This document shows positions 25,452 to 32,871 of a DNA stretch of 64,000 nucleotides, one piece after another (the first letter of the stretch is position 1; every line of letters begins with the position of its first letter). The position numbers and the translations under genes were made by a program. The notes beneath the pieces are model-generated. The model was not told where the DNA came from. It worked only from the letters and a program-made list of their open reading frames with translations, and did no database searches. The stretch is taken from contig DAHUZB010000018.1 in NCBI GenBank assembly GCA_027306785.1, forward strand, positions 62,001 through 126,000, given 5' to 3'. This DNA is from Vulcanimicrobiota bacterium. Lineage in GTDB: Bacteria > Vulcanimicrobiota > Vulcanimicrobiia > Vulcanimicrobiales > Vulcanimicrobiaceae.

Positions 25452-26476
25452 TCGGGGCGGCCGAGGAGGAAGCCTTGCACGTAGTCGACGCCGCGTTCAC
25501 GCACCCACGCGAGCTCTTCTTCTCGCTCGATGCCCTCGGCCACGATCGCGATGCCGAGATCGCGCGCGGCATCGATCAGCTTGCCGGCGAGCACCGATTT
25601 GAACGCGTCCCGATCGACGTTCTGCACGAGCGCCATGTCCAGCTTGACGAAGTCCGGCCGCAGATGATGCAGCAGCGTGAACGACGAGTATCCCGCGCCG
25701 AGATCGTCGAGCGCCACACGGAAGCCTTGCGCGCGGTAGGAATCGATGATCGTGCTCAAATGGTGCGGATCGTGGATTCGATCGCTCTCGACCACTTCGA
25801 AGACGACGCGCTCGTGCGCGATGCCGTGTTCGCGGAGCGCCTGCACGGTCGTCGCGAGACAGGTTCGCGGATCGTAGATCGCCGAGGGCAGGAAATTGAC
25901 GAAGATGTTCTCCGGAAATCCGGCGCGCGCCGCGCTCGCGATCGCGGTCTCGCGCGCCACGCGATCGAGGTACTGCGTGAGATCCTGATCGCTCGCGGCG
26001 CGAAACGCCTCGCCCGGACCGACGTAGAGCCCGTCGCGACGCACGCGCAAGAGCGCCTCGCGCGCGAACACCGCCCCGGTGCGCGCATCGAAGATCGGCT
26101 GAAAGAACGAAACGGGCGCTTCGTCGCTCAGGGTGTCGAGCAGCCAGCGACTGCGCACTTGCGAGATGACGCGACTCAATTCGCTCGCGCGCAGATAGTC
26201 GGAGACCGAGGGGGCGCCGTCGCCGTCGAGGATCAGCGCACGCGCCGCCTCGAGCTCGGCCGAGGTGAGTCCGCGTTCGATCTCGCCGAGCAGCGCTTCG
26301 AGCGCATCGTCGGCGATCGGGATCGTGAGCACCTCGCCCTCGGAGGCAAAGGCGATACCCACCGCGCGTAAGAGCGAAGCAAGTTTCATCCGGGTGTGAT
26401 CGAAGCGCACCGAGATCACGAGGCGCACGTGTGCGCGCGGCCGTCGTTCGGGCAGCCGTTCGCAAGAACAGGGCAT
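25436..26476 (-). CDS. EAL-domain cyclic-di-GMP phosphodiesterase
   Basis: A 346-residue protein with EAL domain at about 115-340. The catalytic set is present: EALLR, IFVNFLPS, FEVVES, DDLGAGYSSF (a variant of DDFGTGYSS), FVKLDMAL, AEGIER and VQGFLLGRP, so it should hydrolyse cyclic di-GMP to pGpG. The N-terminus carries a small region with a CxC pair (MPCSCERLPERRP) and a predicted alpha/beta segment that may sense a signal or bind metal. The start ATG 26476 is preferred; ATG 26539 is in frame but begins immediately at the base of a strong hairpin. The last codons lie in the palindromic repeat. Confidence 0.88.
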   Translation of the reverse strand: MPCSCERLPERRPRAHVRLVISVRFDHTRMKLASLLRAVGIAFASEGEVLTIPIADDALEALLGEIERGLTSAELEAARALILDGDGAPSVSDYLRASELSRVISQVRSRWLLDTLSDEAPVSFFQPIFDARTGAVFAREALLRVRRDGLYVGPGEAFRAASDQDLTQYLDRVARETAIASAARAGFPENIFVNFLPSAIYDPRTCLATTVQALREHGIAHERVVFEVVESDRIHDPHHLSTIIDSYRAQGFRVALDDLGAGYSSFTLLHHLRPDFVKLDMALVQNVDRDAFKSVLAGKLIDAARDLGIAIVAEGIEREEELAWVRERGVDYVQGFLLGRPDYVSP

Positions 26477-26539
26477 ACGTCGCAATACCAATTCCGCGCC
26501 CGTGCTTCCTCCCGCGAACGAGCGGGGCACACGATGCAT

Positions 26540-26572
26540 GAAGGGGGCGACTCGTTGCGAGTCGCCCCCTTC
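26540..26572 (-). terminator. Perfect 15-bp hairpin after sod
   Basis: GAAGGGGGCGACTCG (26540-26554) and CGAGTCGCCCCCTTC (26558-26572) pair perfectly around a 3-base loop. It lies 24 bases beyond the sod stop on the minus strand and separates sod from the EAL gene. No T-run follows, so it may stop transcription with help or protect the sod mRNA 3' end. Confidence 0.7.
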
Positions 26573-26596
26573 GTACGATTTCCGTAAAGACGCGCG

Positions 26597-27184
26597 TTAC
26601 TTCAGGCGCGACTCGGCGACGCTCCAATCGACGTGCGCCATGAACGACTCGATGTACTTGCCCTTCTCCGCGGGCTTGTAATCGCGCAGGAACGCATGCT
26701 CCCACAGATCCATCACGAGCACCGGCTCGCAGCCCGCGAGTTCGTTGATGTTGTGATCGCCGATCCACACGTTGACGAGACGGTTCGCGACCTTGTCGTG
26801 AAACGCGATCGCCCAACCCACGCCGCGCATGCCGCCGATCGCCGAGAAGTCTTTTTTGAAATTCTCGAGCGAACCGAACGAGGAGCCGATCAGATCGTGC
26901 AGCTTGCCGCCGCCGAGTTCTTTGGGCGACTTCGTGAGGTTGTCGAAGTAGTACTCGTGAAGGCGCATGCCGTTGAATTCCCAGCCCAACCGGCGCGCGA
27001 TCTCCGCGTAGGCGGGATCCGCACCGCTGTTCTTACCGGCCGCGCGCATCTCCGCGAGCAGATCGGTGAGCAGGTTGGTGTTCTTGACGTAGCCTTCGTA
27101 GAGACCGAAGTGAATCTGCAGCGTCTCGTCGGAGATGCCTTGCAGACCGGAAAGTTCCCACTTCTTCGGTGTATAGACGCTCAT
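26597..27184 (-). CDS. sod: Fe/Mn superoxide dismutase
   Basis: A 195-residue enzyme that turns superoxide into oxygen and hydrogen peroxide. Metal ligands are H25, H76, D159 and H163 (the latter two in DLWEHAF). The residue four before H76 is Gly72, as in Mn enzymes. The position that is Gln146 in E. coli MnSOD aligns with H144 (WIGDHNINE), the arrangement seen in archaeal-type SODs, so metal preference is unclear. There is no signal peptide, so it is cytosolic. It stands between two small gaps and is followed by a strong hairpin. Confidence 0.93.
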   Translation of the reverse strand: MSVYTPKKWELSGLQGISDETLQIHFGLYEGYVKNTNLLTDLLAEMRAAGKNSGADPAYAEIARRLGWEFNGMRLHEYYFDNLTKSPKELGGGKLHDLIGSSFGSLENFKKDFSAIGGMRGVGWAIAFHDKVANRLVNVWIGDHNINELAGCEPVLVMDLWEHAFLRDYKPAEKGKYIESFMAHVDWSVAESRLK

Positions 27185-27235
27185 GAAAGTCCTTCCATCT
27201 TCGAGGTATGACGGTAGTGCGTTATCGGGATGGGG

Positions 27236-28237
27236 TCAGTCATCCCTGCCGGGCGCGTCGGGCACGAGCACGATCTTGCCGATGTGCGCGCTCGATTCTA
27301 AGCGCGTATGCGCCTGCGCGGCCTCGGAAAAGGTGTAGATCGAATCGACCAGCGGCACGATCGGATCGCGTGCGTCGAGCAGCGGCCAGATGCGCGCGCG
27401 CAGTCCGCCCGCGATCTGCGCCTTCTCCGCATCCGTGCGGGGACGTAAGCTCGAACCGAAGATCGTGGCGCGGCGTTGCAGCAGGCGACCCAGGTCGATC
27501 TCGGCCTTGGTGCCGCCCGCGGTCGCGATGCAGGCGATGCGCCCTTCGAGCGCGAGCGCGCGCAGATCGCGCGCGATGTAGTCCCCGCCCACGATATCGA
27601 GCACGATGTCGACGCCGCGTCCGTCGGTGAGCGCAAGCACGCGCTCGACGAAATCTTCGGCGCGGTAGTCGATCGCCGCGAAGGCGCCCATTGCGAGCGT
27701 CGCTTCGCACTTCTCGCGCGTACCCGCCGTCGCGATCGCGCGCGCGCCGAGCGCACGCGCGAACATGATCGCGGTGCTGCCGATACCGCTCGTGCCGCCG
27801 TGGACGAGCACGACGTCGTCGCGTTCCAGGCGCGCGCGCACGATCAGGTTGTCGAAGACGGTGAAGGCGTTCTCCGGCAGCGTCGCGCCCTCGATGAACG
27901 ACCACGACTCGGGCAGCGGCAGCACCGCTCCGGCCGGCACCGTCACGGATTCGGCATACCCGCCGCCGTTGCAGAGCGCGACCACGCGATCGCCCGGTGC
28001 AAAGCCGCGCACGCCCGCGCCGAGCGCCGCGATCGTGCCCGCGACCTCCAGCCCCAGATGCGGCGAGGCGCCGGGCGGCGGCGGATAGAGTCCCTTGCGT
28101 TGCAGGGTGTCGGCGCGCGAGACGCCCGCGGCCTCCACCTCGATCGCCACCTCGCCGGGGCGCGGCTCGGGCGCGGCTGCGCTCGCGACATGAAGAACCT
28201 CGGGCGTGCCCGGCCGATCGAATGCGACGTAGTTCAC
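27236..28237 (-). CDS. NAD(P)H:quinone oxidoreductase, medium-chain dehydrogenase type
   Basis: A 333-residue zinc-free MDR protein of the QOR/PIG3 kind. The GroES-like N-terminus has VSRADTLQRKGLYPPPPGA and LGLEVAGTI. The Rossmann domain carries VLVHGGTSGIGSTAIMFA and a later VDIVLDIVGGDY. No catalytic zinc cysteines are present. It probably reduces quinones or other enones with NADPH. It is the last gene of the long minus-strand chain, starting 7 bases after queA. Confidence 0.88.
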   Translation of the reverse strand: MNYVAFDRPGTPEVLHVASAAAPEPRPGEVAIEVEAAGVSRADTLQRKGLYPPPPGASPHLGLEVAGTIAALGAGVRGFAPGDRVVALCNGGGYAESVTVPAGAVLPLPESWSFIEGATLPENAFTVFDNLIVRARLERDDVVLVHGGTSGIGSTAIMFARALGARAIATAGTREKCEATLAMGAFAAIDYRAEDFVERVLALTDGRGVDIVLDIVGGDYIARDLRALALEGRIACIATAGGTKAEIDLGRLLQRRATIFGSSLRPRTDAEKAQIAGGLRARIWPLLDARDPIVPLVDSIYTFSEAAQAHTRLESSAHIGKIVLVPDAPGRDD

Positions 28238-28244
28238 GTTGTCC

Positions 28245-29342
28245 TTAGTACCCGCGTTCCGGCGCGCGCGTCACGAACATCGCGTCGCCGAAGGAAAAGA
28301 ACCGGTAGCGACGCTCGACTGCTTCGCGGTAGGCGGCGAGCACGCGCTCGCGGCCGGCGAAGGTGCTCACGAGCACGAGCAGCGTCGATTGCGGCAGATG
28401 AAAGTTCGTGATCATCGCGTCGACGACGCGAAAGCGAAAACCCGGACGAATGAAGAGCGCGGTGCTCCCCTCGCCCGCGACGATCGCCCCATGTTCGGCG
28501 GCGCAGCCTTCGAGCGTACGCACCACGGTGGTCCCGGCCGCCACCACGCGCCGCCCCTCCGCGCGCGCGCGCGCGATCGCGCTCGCGGTTTCGTCGGGAA
28601 TGGCATAGGTTTCGGCGTGCATGCGATGCTCGTCCAAACGTTGCGCGGTCATGGGACGAAACGTGCCGAGCCCGACATCGAGCGTGACGTAGTGCACCTC
28701 GACGCCGCGCGCGCGCACGCGGGCGAGCACCTCGTCGGTGAAGTGCAGCGACGCGGTCGGCGCCGCGACGCTCCCCGGCACCCGTGCAAAGACGGTCTGA
28801 TAGCGTGCTTGCGCTTCCTGCGAATCGTTGTGGATGTAGGGCGGGAGCGGCAGCGTGCCCGCCGACGCGAGAAATGCTTCGAACGGCACCTGCAGCTCGA
28901 ATCGCACCTCGCGCAGCCCGTCGTCGAGCGCGCGCACGATCTCGCCTTCGCCGAGCGCGCCGAAGGCGATGCGCGCGCCGGGCTGCAGGCGCCGCGCGGG
29001 CTTGGCAAGCGCGGTCCATACCGTTGCGGAGGCATCGTAGCGCGCGGCATCGGCCGGGTGCAGCAAGAGCAGCTCGACGCCGCCGCCGCTCGGCACGCGC
29101 GTGCCGTGCAGGCGTGCCGCGATCACGCGCGTGTCGTTGAGCACGAGCACGTCGCCTTCGCGCAGGAATTCGGGAAGCTCGCGAAAGACGCGGTGTTCGG
29201 TTCGTTCGCCGTCGAGCACGAAGAGACGGCTGCCGTCGCGTTCGGGAGCCGGGGCTTGCGCGATGAGGTCGTCGGGAAGGTCGAAGCGATACGCCGACGC
29301 GTCGTCCGCGTCAGGCGTGGCCGGAGAGTCGTTGGTGTTCAA
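28245..29342 (-). CDS. queA: S-adenosylmethionine:tRNA ribosyltransferase-isomerase
   Basis: A 365-residue enzyme of queuosine synthesis that transfers and isomerises ribose from SAM onto preQ1 in tRNA. Family motifs include YRFDLPDDLIAQAP, GDVLVLNDTRVIAARLHGTR, TASLHFTDEVL, VTLDVGLGTFRPM and NFHLPQSTLLVLVS. The first 18 residues before YRFDLP are extra for the family and overlap the PilZ gene end by 32 bases. The partner tgt is not in the window. The gene is in the carA-to-qor chain. Confidence 0.95.
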   Translation of the reverse strand: MNTNDSPATPDADDASAYRFDLPDDLIAQAPAPERDGSRLFVLDGERTEHRVFRELPEFLREGDVLVLNDTRVIAARLHGTRVPSGGGVELLLLHPADAARYDASATVWTALAKPARRLQPGARIAFGALGEGEIVRALDDGLREVRFELQVPFEAFLASAGTLPLPPYIHNDSQEAQARYQTVFARVPGSVAAPTASLHFTDEVLARVRARGVEVHYVTLDVGLGTFRPMTAQRLDEHRMHAETYAIPDETASAIARARAEGRRVVAAGTTVVRTLEGCAAEHGAIVAGEGSTALFIRPGFRFRVVDAMITNFHLPQSTLLVLVSTFAGRERVLAAYREAVERRYRFFSFGDAMFVTRAPERGY

Positions 29343-29688
29343 GTTCGAGAAAGTTGACGAGGCGTTTGCGGTCGTCTTCGGAGGCTTCGACGATCAGCAC
29401 GCCCACTTGGAACGTCTCGCCCTGGAAGGCCCGAATCCATCGTACTTGACCGCGCAGGCGCAGAAACGGGTTGCGCTTCATCGTGATCGTGTACTTGGTT
29501 CCGACGGGTAAGTATTGATCGACGATGATGCGCATGCCGGTCGGCGAGATGTCGGCGACGGCGCCGCGGATCAGCATCGACGCGAGCGGATCTTCGATGA
29601 CGACGTCGATGAATTTGCGCAGACGCAGCGCGAAGCGTTTATCGCTCGCGTCATCACCCGTGCTCTGCGGTTTGCGCTGGTCAGTCAT
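29311..29688 (-). CDS. PilZ-domain protein, probable cyclic-di-GMP receptor
   Basis: A 125-residue protein with both halves of the c-di-GMP-binding signature: R18xxxR22 (RFALR) and D46xSxxG51 (DISPTG) on a small beta barrel. It has no membrane segment and no other domain, so it likely works by binding a partner protein. It overlaps the spoIID stop by 8 bases and queA by 32 bases. Its neighbours (SpoIID, penicillin-binding protein, kinase) hint at control of envelope processes, but this is inference. Confidence 0.85.
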   Translation of the reverse strand: MTDQRKPQSTGDDASDKRFALRLRKFIDVVIEDPLASMLIRGAVADISPTGMRIIVDQYLPVGTKYTITMKRNPFLRLRGQVRWIRAFQGETFQVGVLIVEASEDDRKRLVNFLELEHQRLSGHA

Positions 29689-30673
29689 GCCCGATGGTCG
29701 TACCCGGAAAATAGAAGGCGAGGATCTGCGCGGGCGTCGCTCCGGTGAGGGCCATGCCGCGCGCTCCCCACTGGCAGAGTCCGACGCCGTGTCCCAAACC
29801 TCCGCCTTGCAGGCGCACGTTCGCTGCGTCGAGCGGATCGATGCTCGCGATGAGCACGCTCGGCACGGTACGCGGACCGACCCGCAGACGGAACGACGAG
29901 CCGCCGACGAACGCGGAGCCGCGCTCGCAGCGCAGTTCGATCGTCTTGGCGCGGCCGCTCCGGTCTTTCATGCCGATCGCGACCGTTTGCAGCGCGCCGT
30001 ACGGCGCGATCTCCGTCGCGAAGTGCGCCGCGATCTCGGCGAGCGCGAGCGTTCGTTCCCAGCGGTAATTCGGAGAGGCCGTGCAGTACGGGCAGGCCAC
30101 GCCGCCGAGGTACGGAATCGGCGCGCCGCCCCAGGCGTCGCTCGACGATTCGGTGTGGCCGCCGCAGCACGACGAGTAGACGATCTGCGCGAACGCCTCG
30201 CCGTAGCGTAGCGCCGCCCCCGCCGTGGCGTCGACCGCCGCGCGGCCGGCGGGCGATTCGCCGCTGCGGCCCGTGTAGACCTGATCGACCTCGGAGGGCA
30301 CGACGTCGTAATCGCGGCGCGGGTCGCTGCGCCGTAACACGTAGGTGCGCGCGCAGATCGCCTGCGCCGCGAGCGCCGCCTGCGGCCACGCGGGCGACAT
30401 CTCGCGCGGCACGACGCTGTACAGATACTCCTCGAGCGAGACGTCGTTCACGATCCGGCCGCCCGGCGTGCGGGTGAAGGTGCCGCGATAGGCGCGCCCC
30501 GCAAAGGTGAAGCCGCCGCCCGGTACCGGCTGCGCGTCACCCCGGCCGAGCAGTACGCGCAGCGACTGCGTCGGCGCGTTCATCGCCGGGTCGAACTCGT
30601 CGTCGGCGCGTACCCGCCGCGGCGCGACGGCGCACGCAGCCGCGGTCGCGGCGAGAAAGGCGGCGCGGCGCAT
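29681..30673 (-). CDS. SpoIID/LytB-domain protein
   Basis: A 330-residue exported protein. The N-terminus (RRAAFLAATAAACAVAP) resembles a signal peptide. The SpoIID domain covers about 60-325 with LEEYLYSVVPREMSPAWP, AALAAQAICARTYVLRR, SSCCGGHTESSSDAWGG and the C-terminal GHGVGLCQWGARGMA. SpoIID is a lytic transglycosylase that cuts denuded peptidoglycan glycans. Non-sporulating bacteria also carry such proteins for wall remodelling. Its start overlaps the ruvB stop by one base (TGATG). Confidence 0.88.
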   Translation of the reverse strand: MRRAAFLAATAAACAVAPRRVRADDEFDPAMNAPTQSLRVLLGRGDAQPVPGGGFTFAGRAYRGTFTRTPGGRIVNDVSLEEYLYSVVPREMSPAWPQAALAAQAICARTYVLRRSDPRRDYDVVPSEVDQVYTGRSGESPAGRAAVDATAGAALRYGEAFAQIVYSSCCGGHTESSSDAWGGAPIPYLGGVACPYCTASPNYRWERTLALAEIAAHFATEIAPYGALQTVAIGMKDRSGRAKTIELRCERGSAFVGGSSFRLRVGPRTVPSVLIASIDPLDAANVRLQGGGLGHGVGLCQWGARGMALTGATPAQILAFYFPGTTIGHD

Positions 30674-31752
30674 CAGAGCAGCCGCTCCTGGCGGGCGCCT
30701 GCCGTCCCGCCGCCGTCGATGGCCAGATGGCGATAGGCTTCGGGCGTCGCTTTGCGTCCGCTCGCCGTGCGCACCACGAAGCCCGCTTTGAGCAAATACG
30801 GTTCCACGACATCTTCCAACGTCTCGGCGTCCTCGGTCAGCGTCGCGGCGATCGCGGCGATGCCGACGGGTCCGCCGCCGTACTGCTCGATCACGGTGCG
30901 TAGGAAGGCGCGATCGAGGCGGTCGAGCCCGAGTTCGTCGACGCCCTCGCGTGCGAGCGCTTCGGCCGCGACCTCGGCGGTGATGTGCCCCGCCGCGCGT
31001 ACCTCGGCGAAGTCGCGCACGCGGCGCAGCAGGCGGTTCGCGATGCGCGGCGTGCCGCGGCTACGGCGCGCGATCGTGCGCGCACCGTCGGCATCGGTCG
31101 GTACGCCGAGCACGCTCGCCGAGCGCGTCACGATGCGTTCGAGTTCGTCGACGTCGTAGTAATCGAGATGGTGCACGATGCCGAATCGTTCGCGCAGCGG
31201 CGCGGTCAGCATACCCGCGCGCGTGGTGGCGCCGACGAGCGTGAAGCGCTTGAGCGGGAGTTTGATCGTCTTCGCGTAGGCGCCGCGATCGACGACGAAA
31301 TCGATTTGGAAATCCTCCATCGCCGGATAGAGAAACTCTTCGACCACGCGTCCGAGCCGATGGATCTCGTCGATGAAGAGCACGTCGCCCTCTTCGAGCG
31401 AGGTCAGGATGCCGACGAGATCTTTCGGCTTTTCGAGCGTCGGGCCGCTGGTGGGGCGAAAGTTCGCACCGAGTTCGCGCGCGATCAACCCCGCAAGCGT
31501 GGTCTTGCCGAGTCCGGGCGGACCGTAGAACAGCACGTGATCGAGCGACTCTTCACGTCGCCGCGCCGCGTCGATCGCGATGCGCAGGTTCTCCACCACG
31601 CGTTCCTGACCGACGTAATCGGCGAAGGTGCGCGGGCGCAGGCTCGCGCCGTAGACCTCGTCCTCGAGCGTGTCTTCGGGACTCACCACGCGCTCGGGGA
31701 GATCGCCCGCGTCTTCGGGGCCGAGCAGTCGTTTGCGCGGCGTCTCGCTCAT
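30673..31752 (-). CDS. ruvB: Holliday junction helicase RuvB
   Basis: A 359-residue AAA+ motor that moves Holliday junctions with RuvA. It has Walker [13 protein letters not shown], Walker [11 protein letters not shown], sensor 1 LVGATTRAG, the arginine finger region LRERFGIV, and the C-terminal winged helix [16 protein letters not shown]. The ATG overlaps the ruvA stop by 4 bases (ATGA). Open frame continuing upstream of this start lies within ruvA and has no RuvB similarity. Confidence 0.97.
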   Translation of the reverse strand: MSETPRKRLLGPEDAGDLPERVVSPEDTLEDEVYGASLRPRTFADYVGQERVVENLRIAIDAARRREESLDHVLFYGPPGLGKTTLAGLIARELGANFRPTSGPTLEKPKDLVGILTSLEEGDVLFIDEIHRLGRVVEEFLYPAMEDFQIDFVVDRGAYAKTIKLPLKRFTLVGATTRAGMLTAPLRERFGIVHHLDYYDVDELERIVTRSASVLGVPTDADGARTIARRSRGTPRIANRLLRRVRDFAEVRAAGHITAEVAAEALAREGVDELGLDRLDRAFLRTVIEQYGGGPVGIAAIAATLTEDAETLEDVVEPYLLKAGFVVRTASGRKATPEAYRHLAIDGGGTAGARQERLL

Positions 31753-32372
31753 GCGCGCTTCTCCGCTTTGCGGCGGTAGATCTCGGCGAGCAGCGTCTCC
31801 GCGTCGCGGATCGCGGTGGCGGATTCGAGCGTCTCGCGGATCATCGCCTCGGCCTCGGGGCGCTTGTATTCGAGCTGCAGCAGCACCGCAAGCGCTTCGT
31901 CGGCGAAGTCCGGCATCGCCTGCTCGGCGGCGGGCCGCGCGTCCTGAATCAGCAAGAACTTCGCGACTTTGCCTTGCAGCTTGGCGACGATATCGCGCGC
32001 CTTCTGCTGCCCGATGCCGGGGAGCGTCTTCAAGTAGGCGTGGTCGCCGCGATCGATGGCGCTTGCGATCGCCGACATCGGCTGCGAGAACGCGCGCGCG
32101 GCCGAGCGCGGTCCGATCGAGGCGACGCTGCAGAGCGATTCGAAGAACTCGCGCTCGATCGCGTTGGTGAATCCGTAGTAGGTGAAGCGCCCGCTGTTGC
32201 CGTCGATGTTCAACACCGCGTGGATCTCGAGCGTGAGCGGCTCGCCGGGCACGTGCGTGACCTTTTCGGCGACGCACGGCGGCAGCACCACCTCGTAGCC
32301 GAGGCCGTGCACGTCGACCACCACGTGCTCCGCCGCCCGCTCGACGAGCGCGCCGCTAATACGCGAGAACAC
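31749..32372 (-). CDS. ruvA: Holliday junction DNA-binding protein RuvA
   Basis: A 207-residue junction-binding protein starting at GTG 32372. The N-terminal OB-fold domain includes GLGYEVVLP, the middle part has tandem HhH motifs ([18 protein letters not shown] and [19 protein letters not shown]), and the C-terminal RuvB-binding domain is at about 160-205. It overlaps the ruvC stop by 17 bases, keeping the ruvC-ruvA-ruvB order common in bacteria. Confidence 0.95.
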   Translation of the reverse strand: MFSRISGALVERAAEHVVVDVHGLGYEVVLPPCVAEKVTHVPGEPLTLEIHAVLNIDGNSGRFTYYGFTNAIEREFFESLCSVASIGPRSAARAFSQPMSAIASAIDRGDHAYLKTLPGIGQQKARDIVAKLQGKVAKFLLIQDARPAAEQAMPDFADEALAVLLQLEYKRPEAEAMIRETLESATAIRDAETLLAEIYRRKAEKRA

Positions 32373-32871
32373 GATCGGTCATGTTCGAGAAGGCGAGCGC
32401 GATCGCGAGCGCGTCGGAGACGTCGTTCGGTTTGGGCGCGGTACGAAGGTTGAGCAGGCGCGTGACCATCGAATTGACCTGTTCTTTGCGCGCCGCGCCG
32501 GAACCCGTGAGCGCGCGCTTCACGTGTGCGTGTCCGAGCGTCCGCACCGGAACGCCCGCCTGCGCGCTCGCAAGACACATCACGCCGCGCGCGTGACCCA
32601 TGAGGATCGCGGTCATCGGATTCTTGTAGGTCGTGTAGAGTTCTTCGATCACCACGATATCGGGGCGCGTCTGCGCGAGCACCTCGCTGATGCCGCGGTG
32701 CAGTTCGTGCAGACGATCTTCCAGCGCGCGATCGGTGCGCGGGCTCACGATGCCCGCCTCGATCAACCGCACCCCGCGCGCGGTGCGTTCGATGGCTCCG
32801 TAGCCGGTGACGCGCAGCGCGGGATCGATGCCGAGGATGCGCGCCGGAGCGCTCGCCTCAGTGCTGGACAC
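32356..32871 (-). CDS. ruvC: Holliday junction resolvase RuvC
   Basis: A 171-residue endonuclease starting at GTG 32871, which lies 14 bases inside the kinase gene. Acidic catalytic residues appear in the usual places: ILGIDPALRVTGYG, VVIEELY and PNDVSDALAIAL. The motif VKRALTGSGAARKEQV is also typical. It cuts junctions made by recombination after RuvAB branch migration. Confidence 0.95.
   Translation of the reverse strand: MSSTEASAPARILGIDPALRVTGYGAIERTARGVRLIEAGIVSPRTDRALEDRLHELHRGISEVLAQTRPDIVVIEELYTTYKNPMTAILMGHARGVMCLASAQAGVPVRTLGHAHVKRALTGSGAARKEQVNSMVTRLLNLRTAPKPNDVSDALAIALAFSNMTDRVLAY

Noticed and set aside
26477-26539. Extended start of the EAL protein at ATG 26539
   Set aside because: The codon touches the base of the 15-bp hairpin, which would block initiation, and the added residues look unconserved. 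It cannot be fully excluded.
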